Below the pieces are notes generated by a model, which was given only the letters and a program-made list of their open reading frames with translations, was not told where the DNA came from and did no database searches. From an uncultured Bacteroidota bacterium (GTDB lineage: Bacteria > Bacteroidota > Bacteroidia > Bacteroidales > F082), in NCBI GenBank assembly GCA_903891085.1, contig CAITDJ010000051.1:1-64000 (forward strand): a stretch of 64,000 nt of DNA, in the 5' to 3' direction. Shown here piece by piece: positions 36,463 through 46,017 of this stretch (within the stretch, counting starts at the first letter, position 1; the number at the start of each line of letters is the position of its first letter). Position numbers and translations under genes: made by a program.

Positions 36463-36583
36463 CAAAATTGTAATTTGAAACAATTCTAAGCATGATGGTT
36501 GAAAATGTGTAATCAAACAAATCGATCATTCGCCAGTGGATCTAACGAATTCAATTCAGACATAAATCAATTGTTTCATTTGA

Positions 36584-36615
36584 TTGCATTAGATTGGGTA
36601 TAATTTGTAAATTTG
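36584..36615 (+). promoter_or_regulatory. Promoter of ruvA-sprA series
   Basis: TTG at 36584-36586, a 21-base spacer and TAAATTTG at 36608-36615. The ruvA ATG follows at 36656. This promoter is back to back with that of maeB. Confidence 0.6.
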
Positions 36616-36655
36616 CTCCGCACCAATCACATATTGAGGCATAAACAAAGAAAAA

Positions 36656-37237
36656 ATGTACGCTTTTATATCTGGAAAGCTTGTTGAAAAAAATCCGGCT
36701 TTTGTGGTCATAGATGCCAATGGAATCGGTTATATGATTCATATTTCATTGAATACATTCAGTGCCATTGGAAATCTACAGGAAGTAAAACTCTACACAC
36801 ATTTAGCTGTACGCGAGGATGCCCATGTTTTGTATGGCTTTCATAGTCAACGCGAAAAGGAACTTTTTCTGCAATTGATCACTGTTTCTGGTGTTGGAGC
36901 AAATACGGCAAGAATGATTTTATCGTCATTGTCGACCGATGAAGCCATCGAAGCGATTGCTACTGGTAAATCCAATATTCTGCAATCAGTAAAGGGTATC
37001 GGAACAAAAACTGCCCAACGTATTGTGATTGACCTGCGCGACAAGGTGGGTAAATCGGATGGTTTTGCTGAAAAATCAAGTATTTCATACAATACTATTA
37101 AGGAGGAAGCGTTATCAGGTTTGCTTGTACTTGGTTTTAATAAGGTAGCTGCTGAAAAGATGCTTGAAAAGATTTTTCAATCTAATCCGGCGATTACAGT
37201 GGAGAAACTAATTAAGGAAGCACTCAAGGTGTTGTAA
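36656..37237 (+). CDS. ruvA: Holliday junction branch migration protein RuvA
   Basis: Tetrameric protein of 193 residues that binds Holliday junctions and recruits RuvB. The N-terminal OB fold (MYAFISGKLVEKNPAFVVID) is followed by tandem helix-hairpin-helix motifs (LQLITVSGVGANTARMIL and ILQSVKGIGTKTAQRIVI), then the C-terminal three-helix RuvB-binding domain. Linkage to sprA rather than ruvB is characteristic of Bacteroidota genomes. Confidence 0.95.
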   Translation: MYAFISGKLVEKNPAFVVIDANGIGYMIHISLNTFSAIGNLQEVKLYTHLAVREDAHVLYGFHSQREKELFLQLITVSGVGANTARMILSSLSTDEAIEAIATGKSNILQSVKGIGTKTAQRIVIDLRDKVGKSDGFAEKSSISYNTIKEEALSGLLVLGFNKVAAEKMLEKIFQSNPAITVEKLIKEALKVL

Positions 37238-37258
37238 CTAATATAATGGACTAATTCA

Positions 37259-40200
37259 TTGTTTTGTATTGTTAATTCGAAAGTTGGCTTGAACAGGTTT
37301 TATATAACTTCCTTACGTACCGTTTTTATTATCTTTCTTTTCGTTGCAGCCCTGAACAGTGCTGGCGGAAATCTTGATTTTTTGGGCAAACCAATTTTTT
37401 TGCAGGTCATTCAAACGCCTGATACAAACAAAGTTATTTATCCAGTTCCTATTGATCAGGGTAAACCTGATTATCAATTTATCGATCAATCTCCGCTATT
37501 CCTCAAAGATCCTCCGAATATCAAAAGGGAAATCGTTTATGACCCTATTGCGAATCAATACATTTTTACGAACAAAATAGGTGATTTTTCCTACACTACC
37601 CACACCTATATGAGTCAGAAAGAATATCTGGAGTATCAGAATAAGAAGGGAATTCAAAATTATTGGAATGACCGTGCGACAAACTCAACCACCGAAACAA
37701 GTAATTCAGTCATACCGGCTATTTATGTTGGCGGACAGGCATTTGACCGTATTTTTGGTGGAAACACAATAGATATTCGTCCGCAAGGATCTGCCGAAGT
37801 TACTTTTGGTGTGCGCAGCCAGTATCGTGAAGACCCACAATTAGATGTCCGGCGGCGACGTACGACCAATTTTGAGTTCAAACAGAAAATTCAGATGAAT
37901 GTGATTGCCAAAATTGGGGATAAAATTGAGTTTAAAACCAATTATAATACCGAGGCAACTTTCCAGTTCGAAAACAAGCTTTCATTGAAATATGAAGGAA
38001 AGGAAGATGAGATTATTAAACTAATTGAGGCCGGAAACGTCAGCCTGCCGCTTAACACTACATTAATTACTGGTAGTCAGTCACTTTTCGGGATTAAAAC
38101 AAAGTTGCAATTTGGAAGTACTACCGTAACAACCATTTTCTCGCAGCAGGAAAGTGAATCGAAAAGTATTTCGGTACAAGGGGGAGCCCAAACGAACAAA
38201 TTTAAGCTGAGCAGTTTGGATTATGAAGAAAACCGACATTTTTTTCTGAGTCATTTTTTCAGAGAACAATACGAAGCAGCACTCGACCAGCTTCCGATTC
38301 TTGCCTCTGATATTACCATTTCAAAGGTGGAAGTCTGGGTTACCAATATTGGCCCGGCGGTAGAAAATAACCGTAACATCGTAGCATTTACCGATTTGGG
38401 GGAAGGAAAGCGTGAATGGCTTAATAATTCCCAGATTCAACCAACCTATGGCCCGCCTATCCCCAGTAACCTTTCAAATAATCTTGTTACCCGTCTTGAC
38501 ACAAATAGTATCAGAAGTATTTCTTCTGTAACAGGCTACCTGTCGAACGACCCATTTAATATTGGCAGATCAGGATATCTAGTTGGTGGTCAGGATTTTG
38601 GAATACTTGAGAATGCCAGAAAACTGAGTCCATCTGAGTTCACTTACAATAGCAAGCTTGGTTTTATATCTTTAAATACTAACCTCAATTCCGACCAAAC
38701 CCTTGCTGTAGCCTACCAGTATACTGTTATTGGATTTGACAGCACTTTTCAGGTTGGTGAGTTTTCCGATCAGGGTATAAATGCTCCCAAGAGTCTGGTT
38801 GTTAAAATGTTGAAAAGCACAACCCTCAACACAAGGATGCCTATGTGGGACCTGATGATGAAGAATGTGTATTCAATCAAAGCATTTCAGGTGAACAGAG
38901 AAGATTTTGTGTTCAATATTCTTTTCTCGGGCAACGAAAATGGCGTTCCGACGGGTTATTTTACCGAAGGAAGTGAAGAAATAAAAGGGATTCCATTAGT
39001 TCATCTGCTGAATCTCGATAACCTGAATCAACAGAATAATCCGGTTAAAGGGGGTGACGGGGTGTTTGACTATATTGACAATGCGGCGACAACAGGAGGG
39101 ACAATCAATGCCTCTAACGGTCGCATTTATTTCACTGTACTGGAACCTTTTGGCAGTTATCTGCGCAACAATGTCTTTGCCAATTCACCCGATCTCGCCG
39201 ATAAATATGCTTATGATTCGCTCTATACTCTTACCAAAACAGGGGCGGAGCAATATCCTGAAAAGAATAAATTTTTATTGGAAGGAACGTATAAATCGCA
39301 GTCGGGCAGCGAAATAAGTTTGAATGCCCTTAATGTACCACAAGGTTCAGTGAAAGTTACAGCAGGTGGTGTTCCGCTCATCGAAAATGTGGATTACACG
39401 GTTGACTATACGCTTGGCCGTGTACGAATAATCAATGAGGGTGTGCTGAGTTCAGGCACCCCAATCAACATCAGCCTCGAAAGCAATTCGATGTTCAGTA
39501 TGCAACAGAAACGAATGATGGGGTTAAGGGTTGATCATGAAATTGACAAGAATTTTCATGTCGGGGGAACCTTACTGAATCTTTCAGAAAGACCACTAAC
39601 ACAAAAAGTTAACTACGGTGATGACCCAATCAACAATACTATTTATGGTTTGGATTTGAACTACCATCTCGATTCACGTTGGCTGACTAAAATTCTGGAT
39701 AAACTGCCCGGATTCAGTTCGAAAGATGTTTCAAAAATTAATATTGACGGAGAGTTTGCCCAATTCCTTCCCGGACATTCAAGTGCAGTTGGTAAATCCG
39801 GCACCTCCTATATTGATGATTTTGAAGGAGCCAAATCGACCATCGATTTACGACAAATCAATTCATGGTTTCTGGCCAGCACACCACAGGGACAATCCGA
39901 TCTTTTCCCTGAAGCAGGGATAGGCGCCGGATTAAATTATGGTAAAAACAGGGCTAAGCTTTCCTGGTATATTATTGATCCGCTTTTTTACGACAGAAAC
40001 GGAACCTTACGTCCTTCAAACGTTGATAAAACGGAACTTTCGAAAAACAGTGTCCGGCAGGTGTTGGAAACTGAAGTGTTTCCAAACAAGGATATTCCCT
40101 CAGGGACACCTACCAATATTGCCGTGCTCAACCTTGCCTATTACCCCCAGGAAAGAGGGCCTTATAATTATGATGTTGTTCCAACTTCAGTTTCAGCTGG

Positions 40201-43200
40201 TTTGAATGAAAATGGAAACCTCAACGATCCCCAGTCGCGGTGGGCTGGTATCATGCGCCGCGTAGAATCGACTGATTTTGAAGCAACAAATATTGAGTAT
40301 ATCGAGTTTTGGATGATGGACCCTTTTACGGAGGACCCGGAAAACAGTGGTGAACTGATATTCAATTTGGGAGATGTGTCGGAAGATATTCTGCGCGATG
40401 GCAGAAAATCGTATGAAAATGGATTGCCAAGCAATGCATCTGTTTCACGCGTTGACACTACCATGTGGGGACGGGTTCCTGTTGATCAGGCACTCGTTGA
40501 ATCATTCAGCAATGAAGCCGGTTCACGGCAATACCAGGATGTTGGATATGATGGTTTGTCAGACGTTGATGAAGCCAGTTTTCATGCACCCACCTTTCTT
40601 GACGTAATTGAAGCGCAGTACTCGCTGCAATCTGATGTGTTCAATAAAGCCATTTCCGATCCTTCCGCTGACAATTTTCATTATTTCAGGGGTTCTGATT
40701 ATGACAGTGATTCAAGGTACAGCAGTGTGCTTGAGCGTTATAAAAGCTACAACGGACCTGATGGAAATTCCTCAACCGACGAGCAAAACACCGAAAACTA
40801 CCCAACCAGCGCCTCATCGGTTCCGAATGTTGAAGATATTAACCGAGATAACACCCTCAGTGAGGCCGAACGCTATTTTCAATACAGAATTAAACTCGAT
40901 CCTGCCAGGATGAATATTGGTGAAAACTTTATCGCCGATATCCGCGAGGCAAAAGGCATTCCGCTCGCCAATGGTGATGTAGGTGAGGTCACCTGGTATC
41001 AGTTCCGGATTCCAATCAGTCAGCCCGAAAAAGTAGTTGGGAATATCGAAGATTTTAGGTCGATCCGTTTCATACGTATGTTTTTGCGCGACTTCGAAAA
41101 ACCTGTTGTAGCCCGTTTTGCAACGTTGGAATTGGTGCGGGGTGAATGGCGCAAATACAAGCAAAATCTGCAGGCAGCCGGCGAATATATTCCAAATGAT
41201 GGTGGCAACGACACGAAATTCGATATTTCAGCAGTAAACATTGAAGAGAATGGCCGCCGCGAGCCTGTTCCTTATGTGATTCCACCAGGAATCGAACAGG
41301 AAATTAATTTCGGAACAACTAGCCTTGTGCGTTTGAATGAGCAATCGATGCAGTTGACAATTGAAAATCTGGTGGATGGTGATGCCAAGGCTGCTTACAA
41401 AACTACCGAATTCGATTTCCGACAATATAAAAAACTCAGGATGTATGTTCATGCTGAAAAGCGGTTCGAATTGCAGGATCTCAGCAATGGCGACCTCACC
41501 GTTTTTATCCGGGTTGGAGCCGACTTTACCGAAAACTATTACGAATACGAAATTCCGCTTCAACTGACTCCATGGTATACTCCTTATACTGATGCTGAAG
41601 CCATTTGGCCCGCTGAAAACAATTTTGAAATTGACCTTGATGAACTTGTTCGGGTGAAACAGAACCGTAACCATGCCATGCTTGACGCTAATTCAACGGT
41701 GCGTCTCAATTATCCTTATTCGGAGCAAATAGGTGATAAGGTTGTGAAAGTGATAGGGAGTCCATCCATCAGCGATGTGAAAGGATTCATGATTGGTGTG
41801 CGTAATCCGAAACAGCAGGTTGTTGGTGGAACAGATGATGGATTGGCTAAAAGTGCAATTATATGGGTGAACGAATTGCGTGTAACTGATTTTAAAGATC
41901 AGGGTGGCTGGGCTGCCACTGCCCGTGTCGAAACGGTATTGGCAAGTCTTGGCCGTGTTGTGGTAACCGGTTCTCATAAAACACCGGGATTCGGAAGCCT
42001 CGATATGTCGGTCAACGAAACATCACGCGAAGCTGTTACTAATTTTGATATCGCAACTGATATCGATTTTGGAAAGTTCCTGCCTGAAACCGCCGGAATT
42101 CGTCTTCCTGTTCATTTCGATTATGGAGAAACACATGCCAATCCAGAATACAATCCGGTGGATCCGGATATTACGATGAAAAGTGAGTATGAAACCCTGG
42201 ATAATCAGTATTTGATTGACTCACTTAAGAACGTTTCGAACGACTTTACCATGCGAAAGAATATTAACCTGATAAACGTTCGCAAGGATCGCACGAATAA
42301 TGAAAAAAAGGCAAAAGTTTATGATGTCGAAAACTTTAATGTTTCCTATTCATATGCTGAATTATATCACCGGAACATCGATCTTGAGTATGATATTCGG
42401 CAGACGCAACGAGGTGGCCTGGGTTACAATTTCTCGGTAAGTCCAAAAAATGTTACTCCTTTTTCATCCATCTCCTGGATGTCGAAACCATATTTGCAAC
42501 TGATCAAGGATTTTAATTTTTTCTATCTTCCAAAGAATTTCTCCTTCCGCACAGATATGAACCGGCAGAAGAACGAAAAGAAATTCCGAAATAAAAGTGA
42601 GGGCGACATTATAACATATCCCATTTATGCCAGGCAATGGGACTGGAACCGGAATTATGATTTTAAATTTGATCTTACAAAAGCCCTTACCTTCGATTTT
42701 ACGGCCGGTGCTAATGCCTATGTGTATGAGCCTGCCGGAAATCCAGACAAAAGTAATCCCGATTACACGCAGAACAGAGACACTATCCTGAACGAAATAA
42801 TGAGTTTCGGTACCAAAACCCGTTACAACCAAACAATCAGATTGAATTATACAGTGCCACTAAGTAAAATAAGATTATTGAACTGGATGAGTTTATCAGC
42901 AGGATACCAGGGCATGTATACCTGGGCGGCATCACCGATATCTATTCAGGATCGAATTGGTAACTCCATCGAGAACCAGAATTCCAAATTACTGAATGGA
43001 AATGTGGATATGGTTAAGCTTTATAATAAACTTGACTACTTAAAAAAACTGAATACTTCAAAAAAAGGTGGAACTAATAGCGGTCCGGCACCCAGACTGC
43101 CGGGTTCGGCAAAAGACAAGCTAGTGGAGGAAACGCCTGTTGAAAATGACACTATTGCCAAAAAGCCTGATGTGAATTATTTCAAACTTGTAGCTGATGG

Positions 43201-44581
43201 CGTGTTGAAGTTGGCCATGAGTGTAAAAAAAGGCAATTTGAGCTATACACAAAACAATGGAATCTATTTGCCGGGTTTTTTGCCTGAGCCCGATATTTTT
43301 GGAATCAATCTTTTGAATTCGTCCCCGGGACTTGGATTTGTATTAGGTAGTGAGGCCGATATCAGGTCATTGGCAATTCAGAATGGATGGTTATCAAAAG
43401 ACTCGCTACTCAATCAGGCGTATGCAAAGAAACTGACCGAAACCATGAGTTACAAGATAAATCTGGAACCTGTTGTAGGATTAAAAATCGATTTCAATGG
43501 CGACCGAACTAGTGCCTCATCGTTTACGGAGTATTTCCGTGCAGACTCGACCGGTGCCTTCAAGTCGTTTACACCAACAACAAGCGGTAATTTCAGTATG
43601 TCTTACTGGCTTTGGAAAACAGCTTTTGTAAAACCAGGTGATAATGAAAGTTCGTCGCTCTTTGATAACTTGCTCACCAACAGAAAAATAGTTGCCAATC
43701 GACTGGCTTACGGTAATCCTAAATGGGTTGACGAAGGTGAGCGATATACCTACGATTCCCTTGGTGGTGACTTTTTCCCTTCCGGATACAGGGCCATGTC
43801 TCAGGAGGTGGTTATGTACTCATTTATTGCAGCCTATTCCGGAAAAAGTGCTGAAAGCATGAATCTGAGTCCTTTCCCAAAGATTCCTTTCCCTAATTGG
43901 ACTGTCAATTATAATGGACTGACAAAGATTCCTTCTGTTGCAAAACTGTTCAAAACAGTGAACATCACACATACGTATCGGTCATCCTATTCTATTAGTA
44001 CCTGGCGAACCAATGTTGATTATGATCCGAACAATCTCACAAAAACATATAAAAACAGCGACTTTTTTATCAGTAAATTCGATATTGGAATGATTTCGAT
44101 TACTGAGCAGTTTTCGCCTTTGCTTGGGATTGATGTCGGCCTTCAAAACAGCCTTACCGCGCGTATTGAGTATAAGAAACAACGCAACCTGACTATGAGT
44201 TTCATTAACAACCAGTTAACTGAGGTTAATAGCGCCGAGTTTGTGATTGGAACCGGTTACCGTATCCGAAATTTGTCGCTGGTTATTTCATCTGTAACCG
44301 GAGGTAAGAGTTCAAAAACCACCAACGATTTGGTGCTTAAGGTAGACGTTGGCTTCCGGAATGACAAAACCACACTGCGACGCATTGCAGAAGAAAATAG
44401 TCAGATATCGGCAGGACAAAAGAAAATAAATATCTATGTCACAGCCGATTATATGCTAAGTAGTAAGTTCAATCTGCAGGCTTTTTTCAAACGCGATATG
44501 GCCGATCCCTATATGTCGAACCAATATAAAAATTCCAACACCTTTGCAGGCATCACCATGCGGTTCAATCTGGCACAATAA
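37259..44581 (+). CDS. sprA: SprA, type IX secretion system outer-membrane translocon
   Basis: A 2,440-residue protein, the length expected for SprA/Sov, the very large beta-barrel through which type IX secretion cargo crosses the outer membrane. A hydrophobic signal sequence (TVFIIFLFVAALNSAGG) begins it. Typical blocks include GNTIDIRPQGSAEVTFG, KVEVWVTN, SYIDDFEGAKSTIDLR and the C-terminal barrel strand ending TFAGITMRFNLAQ. No ATG precedes the signal sequence in frame; TTG at 37259 or 37289 must serve. Cargo would carry a C-terminal sorting domain; none is obvious in this window. It lies between ruvA and gcvH. Confidence 0.95.
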   Translation: MFCIVNSKVGLNRFYITSLRTVFIIFLFVAALNSAGGNLDFLGKPIFLQVIQTPDTNKVIYPVPIDQGKPDYQFIDQSPLFLKDPPNIKREIVYDPIANQYIFTNKIGDFSYTTHTYMSQKEYLEYQNKKGIQNYWNDRATNSTTETSNSVIPAIYVGGQAFDRIFGGNTIDIRPQGSAEVTFGVRSQYREDPQLDVRRRRTTNFEFKQKIQMNVIAKIGDKIEFKTNYNTEATFQFENKLSLKYEGKEDEIIKLIEAGNVSLPLNTTLITGSQSLFGIKTKLQFGSTTVTTIFSQQESESKSISVQGGAQTNKFKLSSLDYEENRHFFLSHFFREQYEAALDQLPILASDITISKVEVWVTNIGPAVENNRNIVAFTDLGEGKREWLNNSQIQPTYGPPIPSNLSNNLVTRLDTNSIRSISSVTGYLSNDPFNIGRSGYLVGGQDFGILENARKLSPSEFTYNSKLGFISLNTNLNSDQTLAVAYQYTVIGFDSTFQVGEFSDQGINAPKSLVVKMLKSTTLNTRMPMWDLMMKNVYSIKAFQVNREDFVFNILFSGNENGVPTGYFTEGSEEIKGIPLVHLLNLDNLNQQNNPVKGGDGVFDYIDNAATTGGTINASNGRIYFTVLEPFGSYLRNNVFANSPDLADKYAYDSLYTLTKTGAEQYPEKNKFLLEGTYKSQSGSEISLNALNVPQGSVKVTAGGVPLIENVDYTVDYTLGRVRIINEGVLSSGTPINISLESNSMFSMQQKRMMGLRVDHEIDKNFHVGGTLLNLSERPLTQKVNYGDDPINNTIYGLDLNYHLDSRWLTKILDKLPGFSSKDVSKINIDGEFAQFLPGHSSAVGKSGTSYIDDFEGAKSTIDLRQINSWFLASTPQGQSDLFPEAGIGAGLNYGKNRAKLSWYIIDPLFYDRNGTLRPSNVDKTELSKNSVRQVLETEVFPNKDIPSGTPTNIAVLNLAYYPQERGPYNYDVVPTSVSAGLNENGNLNDPQSRWAGIMRRVESTDFEATNIEYIEFWMMDPFTEDPENSGELIFNLGDVSEDILRDGRKSYENGLPSNASVSRVDTTMWGRVPVDQALVESFSNEAGSRQYQDVGYDGLSDVDEASFHAPTFLDVIEAQYSLQSDVFNKAISDPSADNFHYFRGSDYDSDSRYSSVLERYKSYNGPDGNSSTDEQNTENYPTSASSVPNVEDINRDNTLSEAERYFQYRIKLDPARMNIGENFIADIREAKGIPLANGDVGEVTWYQFRIPISQPEKVVGNIEDFRSIRFIRMFLRDFEKPVVARFATLELVRGEWRKYKQNLQAAGEYIPNDGGNDTKFDISAVNIEENGRREPVPYVIPPGIEQEINFGTTSLVRLNEQSMQLTIENLVDGDAKAAYKTTEFDFRQYKKLRMYVHAEKRFELQDLSNGDLTVFIRVGADFTENYYEYEIPLQLTPWYTPYTDAEAIWPAENNFEIDLDELVRVKQNRNHAMLDANSTVRLNYPYSEQIGDKVVKVIGSPSISDVKGFMIGVRNPKQQVVGGTDDGLAKSAIIWVNELRVTDFKDQGGWAATARVETVLASLGRVVVTGSHKTPGFGSLDMSVNETSREAVTNFDIATDIDFGKFLPETAGIRLPVHFDYGETHANPEYNPVDPDITMKSEYETLDNQYLIDSLKNVSNDFTMRKNINLINVRKDRTNNEKKAKVYDVENFNVSYSYAELYHRNIDLEYDIRQTQRGGLGYNFSVSPKNVTPFSSISWMSKPYLQLIKDFNFFYLPKNFSFRTDMNRQKNEKKFRNKSEGDIITYPIYARQWDWNRNYDFKFDLTKALTFDFTAGANAYVYEPAGNPDKSNPDYTQNRDTILNEIMSFGTKTRYNQTIRLNYTVPLSKIRLLNWMSLSAGYQGMYTWAASPISIQDRIGNSIENQNSKLLNGNVDMVKLYNKLDYLKKLNTSKKGGTNSGPAPRLPGSAKDKLVEETPVENDTIAKKPDVNYFKLVADGVLKLAMSVKKGNLSYTQNNGIYLPGFLPEPDIFGINLLNSSPGLGFVLGSEADIRSLAIQNGWLSKDSLLNQAYAKKLTETMSYKINLEPVVGLKIDFNGDRTSASSFTEYFRADSTGAFKSFTPTTSGNFSMSYWLWKTAFVKPGDNESSSLFDNLLTNRKIVANRLAYGNPKWVDEGERYTYDSLGGDFFPSGYRAMSQEVVMYSFIAAYSGKSAESMNLSPFPKIPFPNWTVNYNGLTKIPSVAKLFKTVNITHTYRSSYSISTWRTNVDYDPNNLTKTYKNSDFFISKFDIGMISITEQFSPLLGIDVGLQNSLTARIEYKKQRNLTMSFINNQLTEVNSAEFVIGTGYRIRNLSLVISSVTGGKSSKTTNDLVLKVDVGFRNDKTTLRRIAEENSQISAGQKKINIYVTADYMLSSKFNLQAFFKRDMADPYMSNQYKNSNTFAGITMRFNLAQ

Positions 44582-44642
44582 TAACATATGATTATTTTTT
44601 CACTTAGAAATAATTTAGCAGTTTCATTCAAACAAATAGTGT

Positions 44643-44650
44643 TAAATTTG
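44643..44650 (+). promoter_or_regulatory. -7 box (TAAATTTG) for gcvH
   Basis: Exact TAnnTTTG match 23 bases before the ATG at 44674. No clear TTG upstream. The 92-base gap after sprA is too short for a glycine riboswitch and shows none. Confidence 0.45.
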
Positions 44651-44673
44651 AAGCCATAAAACCAAAATCTATT

Positions 44674-45054
44674 ATGAATATTCCCGGAGATTTATTGTAC
44701 ACAAAAGACCACGAATGGATTCGTGTTGACGGAAAGAATGGAGTAATCGGAATTACCGAATTTGCTCAAAAGGAACTTGGTGACATTGTGTTTGTTGATG
44801 TAGATACTGAGGGCGAAACCTTGTCTGCAGAGGAAACATTCGGAACAATTGAAGCGGTAAAAACAGTTTCAGAAATGTTTATGCCGGTAAGCGGAACAGT
44901 GGACGAAGTGAATGCATTACTGGCAGATGCGCCCGAAACGGTGAACAAAGATCCATACGGCGCTGGTTGGATAATAAAAGTAACAATCACTGATGCTTCA
45001 GCATTGTCACATCTGCTCACAGCAGAGGCGTATAAAGCCATTATCGAAGGATAA
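44674..45054 (+). CDS. gcvH: glycine cleavage system H protein
   Basis: Lipoyl carrier protein of 126 residues that shuttles aminomethyl groups in the glycine cleavage system. The lipoylated lysine is Lys63 in [13 protein letters not shown], and [17 protein letters not shown] with [13 protein letters not shown] completes the family pattern. The other glycine cleavage genes are not nearby; an isolated gcvH next to sprA is common in this phylum. The vanZ-like gene starts about 13 bases later. Confidence 0.96.
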   Translation: MNIPGDLLYTKDHEWIRVDGKNGVIGITEFAQKELGDIVFVDVDTEGETLSAEETFGTIEAVKTVSEMFMPVSGTVDEVNALLADAPETVNKDPYGAGWIIKVTITDASALSHLLTAEAYKAIIEG

Positions 45055-45067
45055 CCTGATCAACCCC

Positions 45068-45475
45068 TTGAATAAAAATACCGTAATTAATTTTTTGCCC
45101 GGAATGTTCTGGGCAATCGTTATTCTAATACTTACAGGTTTACCAGGAAATTATTTCCCTGAAATCCATAGTTTCTGGGACTGGTTAGCCCCTGATAAAA
45201 TGATCCATCTTTTTATGTTTGGTTCATTCACTTACCTTGTTATTTGGGGGGTTCGCAGTCAGTACACAATCAAAAAGAACCGACTCCGGCTTATTATCAT
45301 CACTGCTGTGCTGGGGTTTTTCTACGGTGGCCTGACCGAAATACTGCAAAGCACCATTTTTATTCGTCGTGATGGTAATATTTATGATTTTATGGCAAAT
45401 ACCTTAGGCGGTGGATTGGGAATACTTTTATTCCATTTATTATACAGGAAAAAATACCATTCAAAAGAAAACTAA
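45068..45475 (+). CDS. VanZ family membrane protein
   Basis: Membrane protein of about 135 residues with four helices. The pattern GLPGNYFPEIHSFWDWLAPDKMIHLFMFG and the later GGLTEILQS with DFMANTLGGGLG correspond to the VanZ-like family, associated with resistance to glycopeptides in enterococci but of unknown role here. The frame has an ATG at 44993 inside gcvH and an internal ATG at 45104; TTG at 45068, 14 bases after the gcvH stop, gives the most natural N terminus. Confidence 0.82.
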   Translation: MNKNTVINFLPGMFWAIVILILTGLPGNYFPEIHSFWDWLAPDKMIHLFMFGSFTYLVIWGVRSQYTIKKNRLRLIIITAVLGFFYGGLTEILQSTIFIRRDGNIYDFMANTLGGGLGILLFHLLYRKKYHSKEN

Positions 45476-45499
45476 TTCTGATTTGGGAATGGCATAGTC

Positions 45500-45534
45500 A
45501 GGTGATTACGCGGCGTGGTAATGAGCCTTTTTTT
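45500..45534 (+). terminator. Probable intrinsic terminator after the vanZ-like gene
   Basis: ATTAC pairs with GTAAT around an eight-base loop; outside an internal loop AGG pairs with CCT, followed by about eight T residues. It would end the ruvA-sprA-gcvH-vanZ transcripts. Confidence 0.5.
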
Positions 45535-45639
45535 GTTAACTGAAAACAAAAAGCGCAATGAAACCGGCAATATTTTGACTTTTTATTGCCTTAATTGCAA
45601 GCAATCATACATTATATTACAATTCCCGGAAAATAGTGT

Positions 45640-45647
45640 TATCTTTA
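45640..45647 (+). promoter_or_regulatory. -7-like box (TATCTTTA) of the 55-residue ORF
   Basis: One mismatch from TAnnTTTG, 47 bases before the ATG at 45695. It is the same variant as upstream of the histidine kinase. Confidence 0.35.
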
Positions 45648-45694
45648 GTGTTTTGATTTTCAATGAATTCCATTTCTACATCTAAAACTTTATA

Positions 45695-45862
45695 ATGAGC
45701 GAAAAAAAGCAAAACAATTTTGAATCACCTAATTTAGGTAAGCTTCAGGCAGTTATAATTGATTACAGGACAACTATTTATATTGCCATAGGTGCCGATC
45801 CTAAGGAAGCAAAGAAAAAATATTTGGACCGGACCAGCAATAAAGCGATCATTCTCTCATAA
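45695..45862 (+). CDS. small hypothetical protein (55 aa)
   Basis: ATG at 45695, stop TAA at 45860-45862. The protein begins MSEKKQNNFESPNLGKLQAV and continues with IDYRTTIYIAIGADPKEAKK and a basic end, giving an amphipathic, charged composition like a genuine small cytoplasmic protein. A -7-like box and a terminator lie upstream, so it would be a single-gene unit. No signal peptide, cysteine or metal motif is visible, and I recognise no family. Confidence 0.5.
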   Translation: MSEKKQNNFESPNLGKLQAVIIDYRTTIYIAIGADPKEAKKKYLDRTSNKAIILS

Positions 45863-46017
45863 AAGGAAGAATTCGTTTATTCAGGAAAACTTCGTGTTTA
45901 AATTGATATTAGTTCCTTTACAGCTATTGTCGAATTCTGATCGTGGCATATTCAAATACCCAGCTTATCTCCTAAGCGATGTAAGTTTCTATTGATTAAC
46001 ATTTACATTTTTAGTTC

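Noticed and set aside
44582-44673. Possible glycine riboswitch before gcvH
   Set aside because: The leader is under 100 bases and lacks the paired glycine aptamer pattern; only a -7 box is seen.
44993-45067. N-terminal extension of the VanZ-like protein inside gcvH
   Set aside because: The extra residues are cysteine- and histidine-rich noise from the overlapping gcvH frame and do not resemble VanZ N termini.
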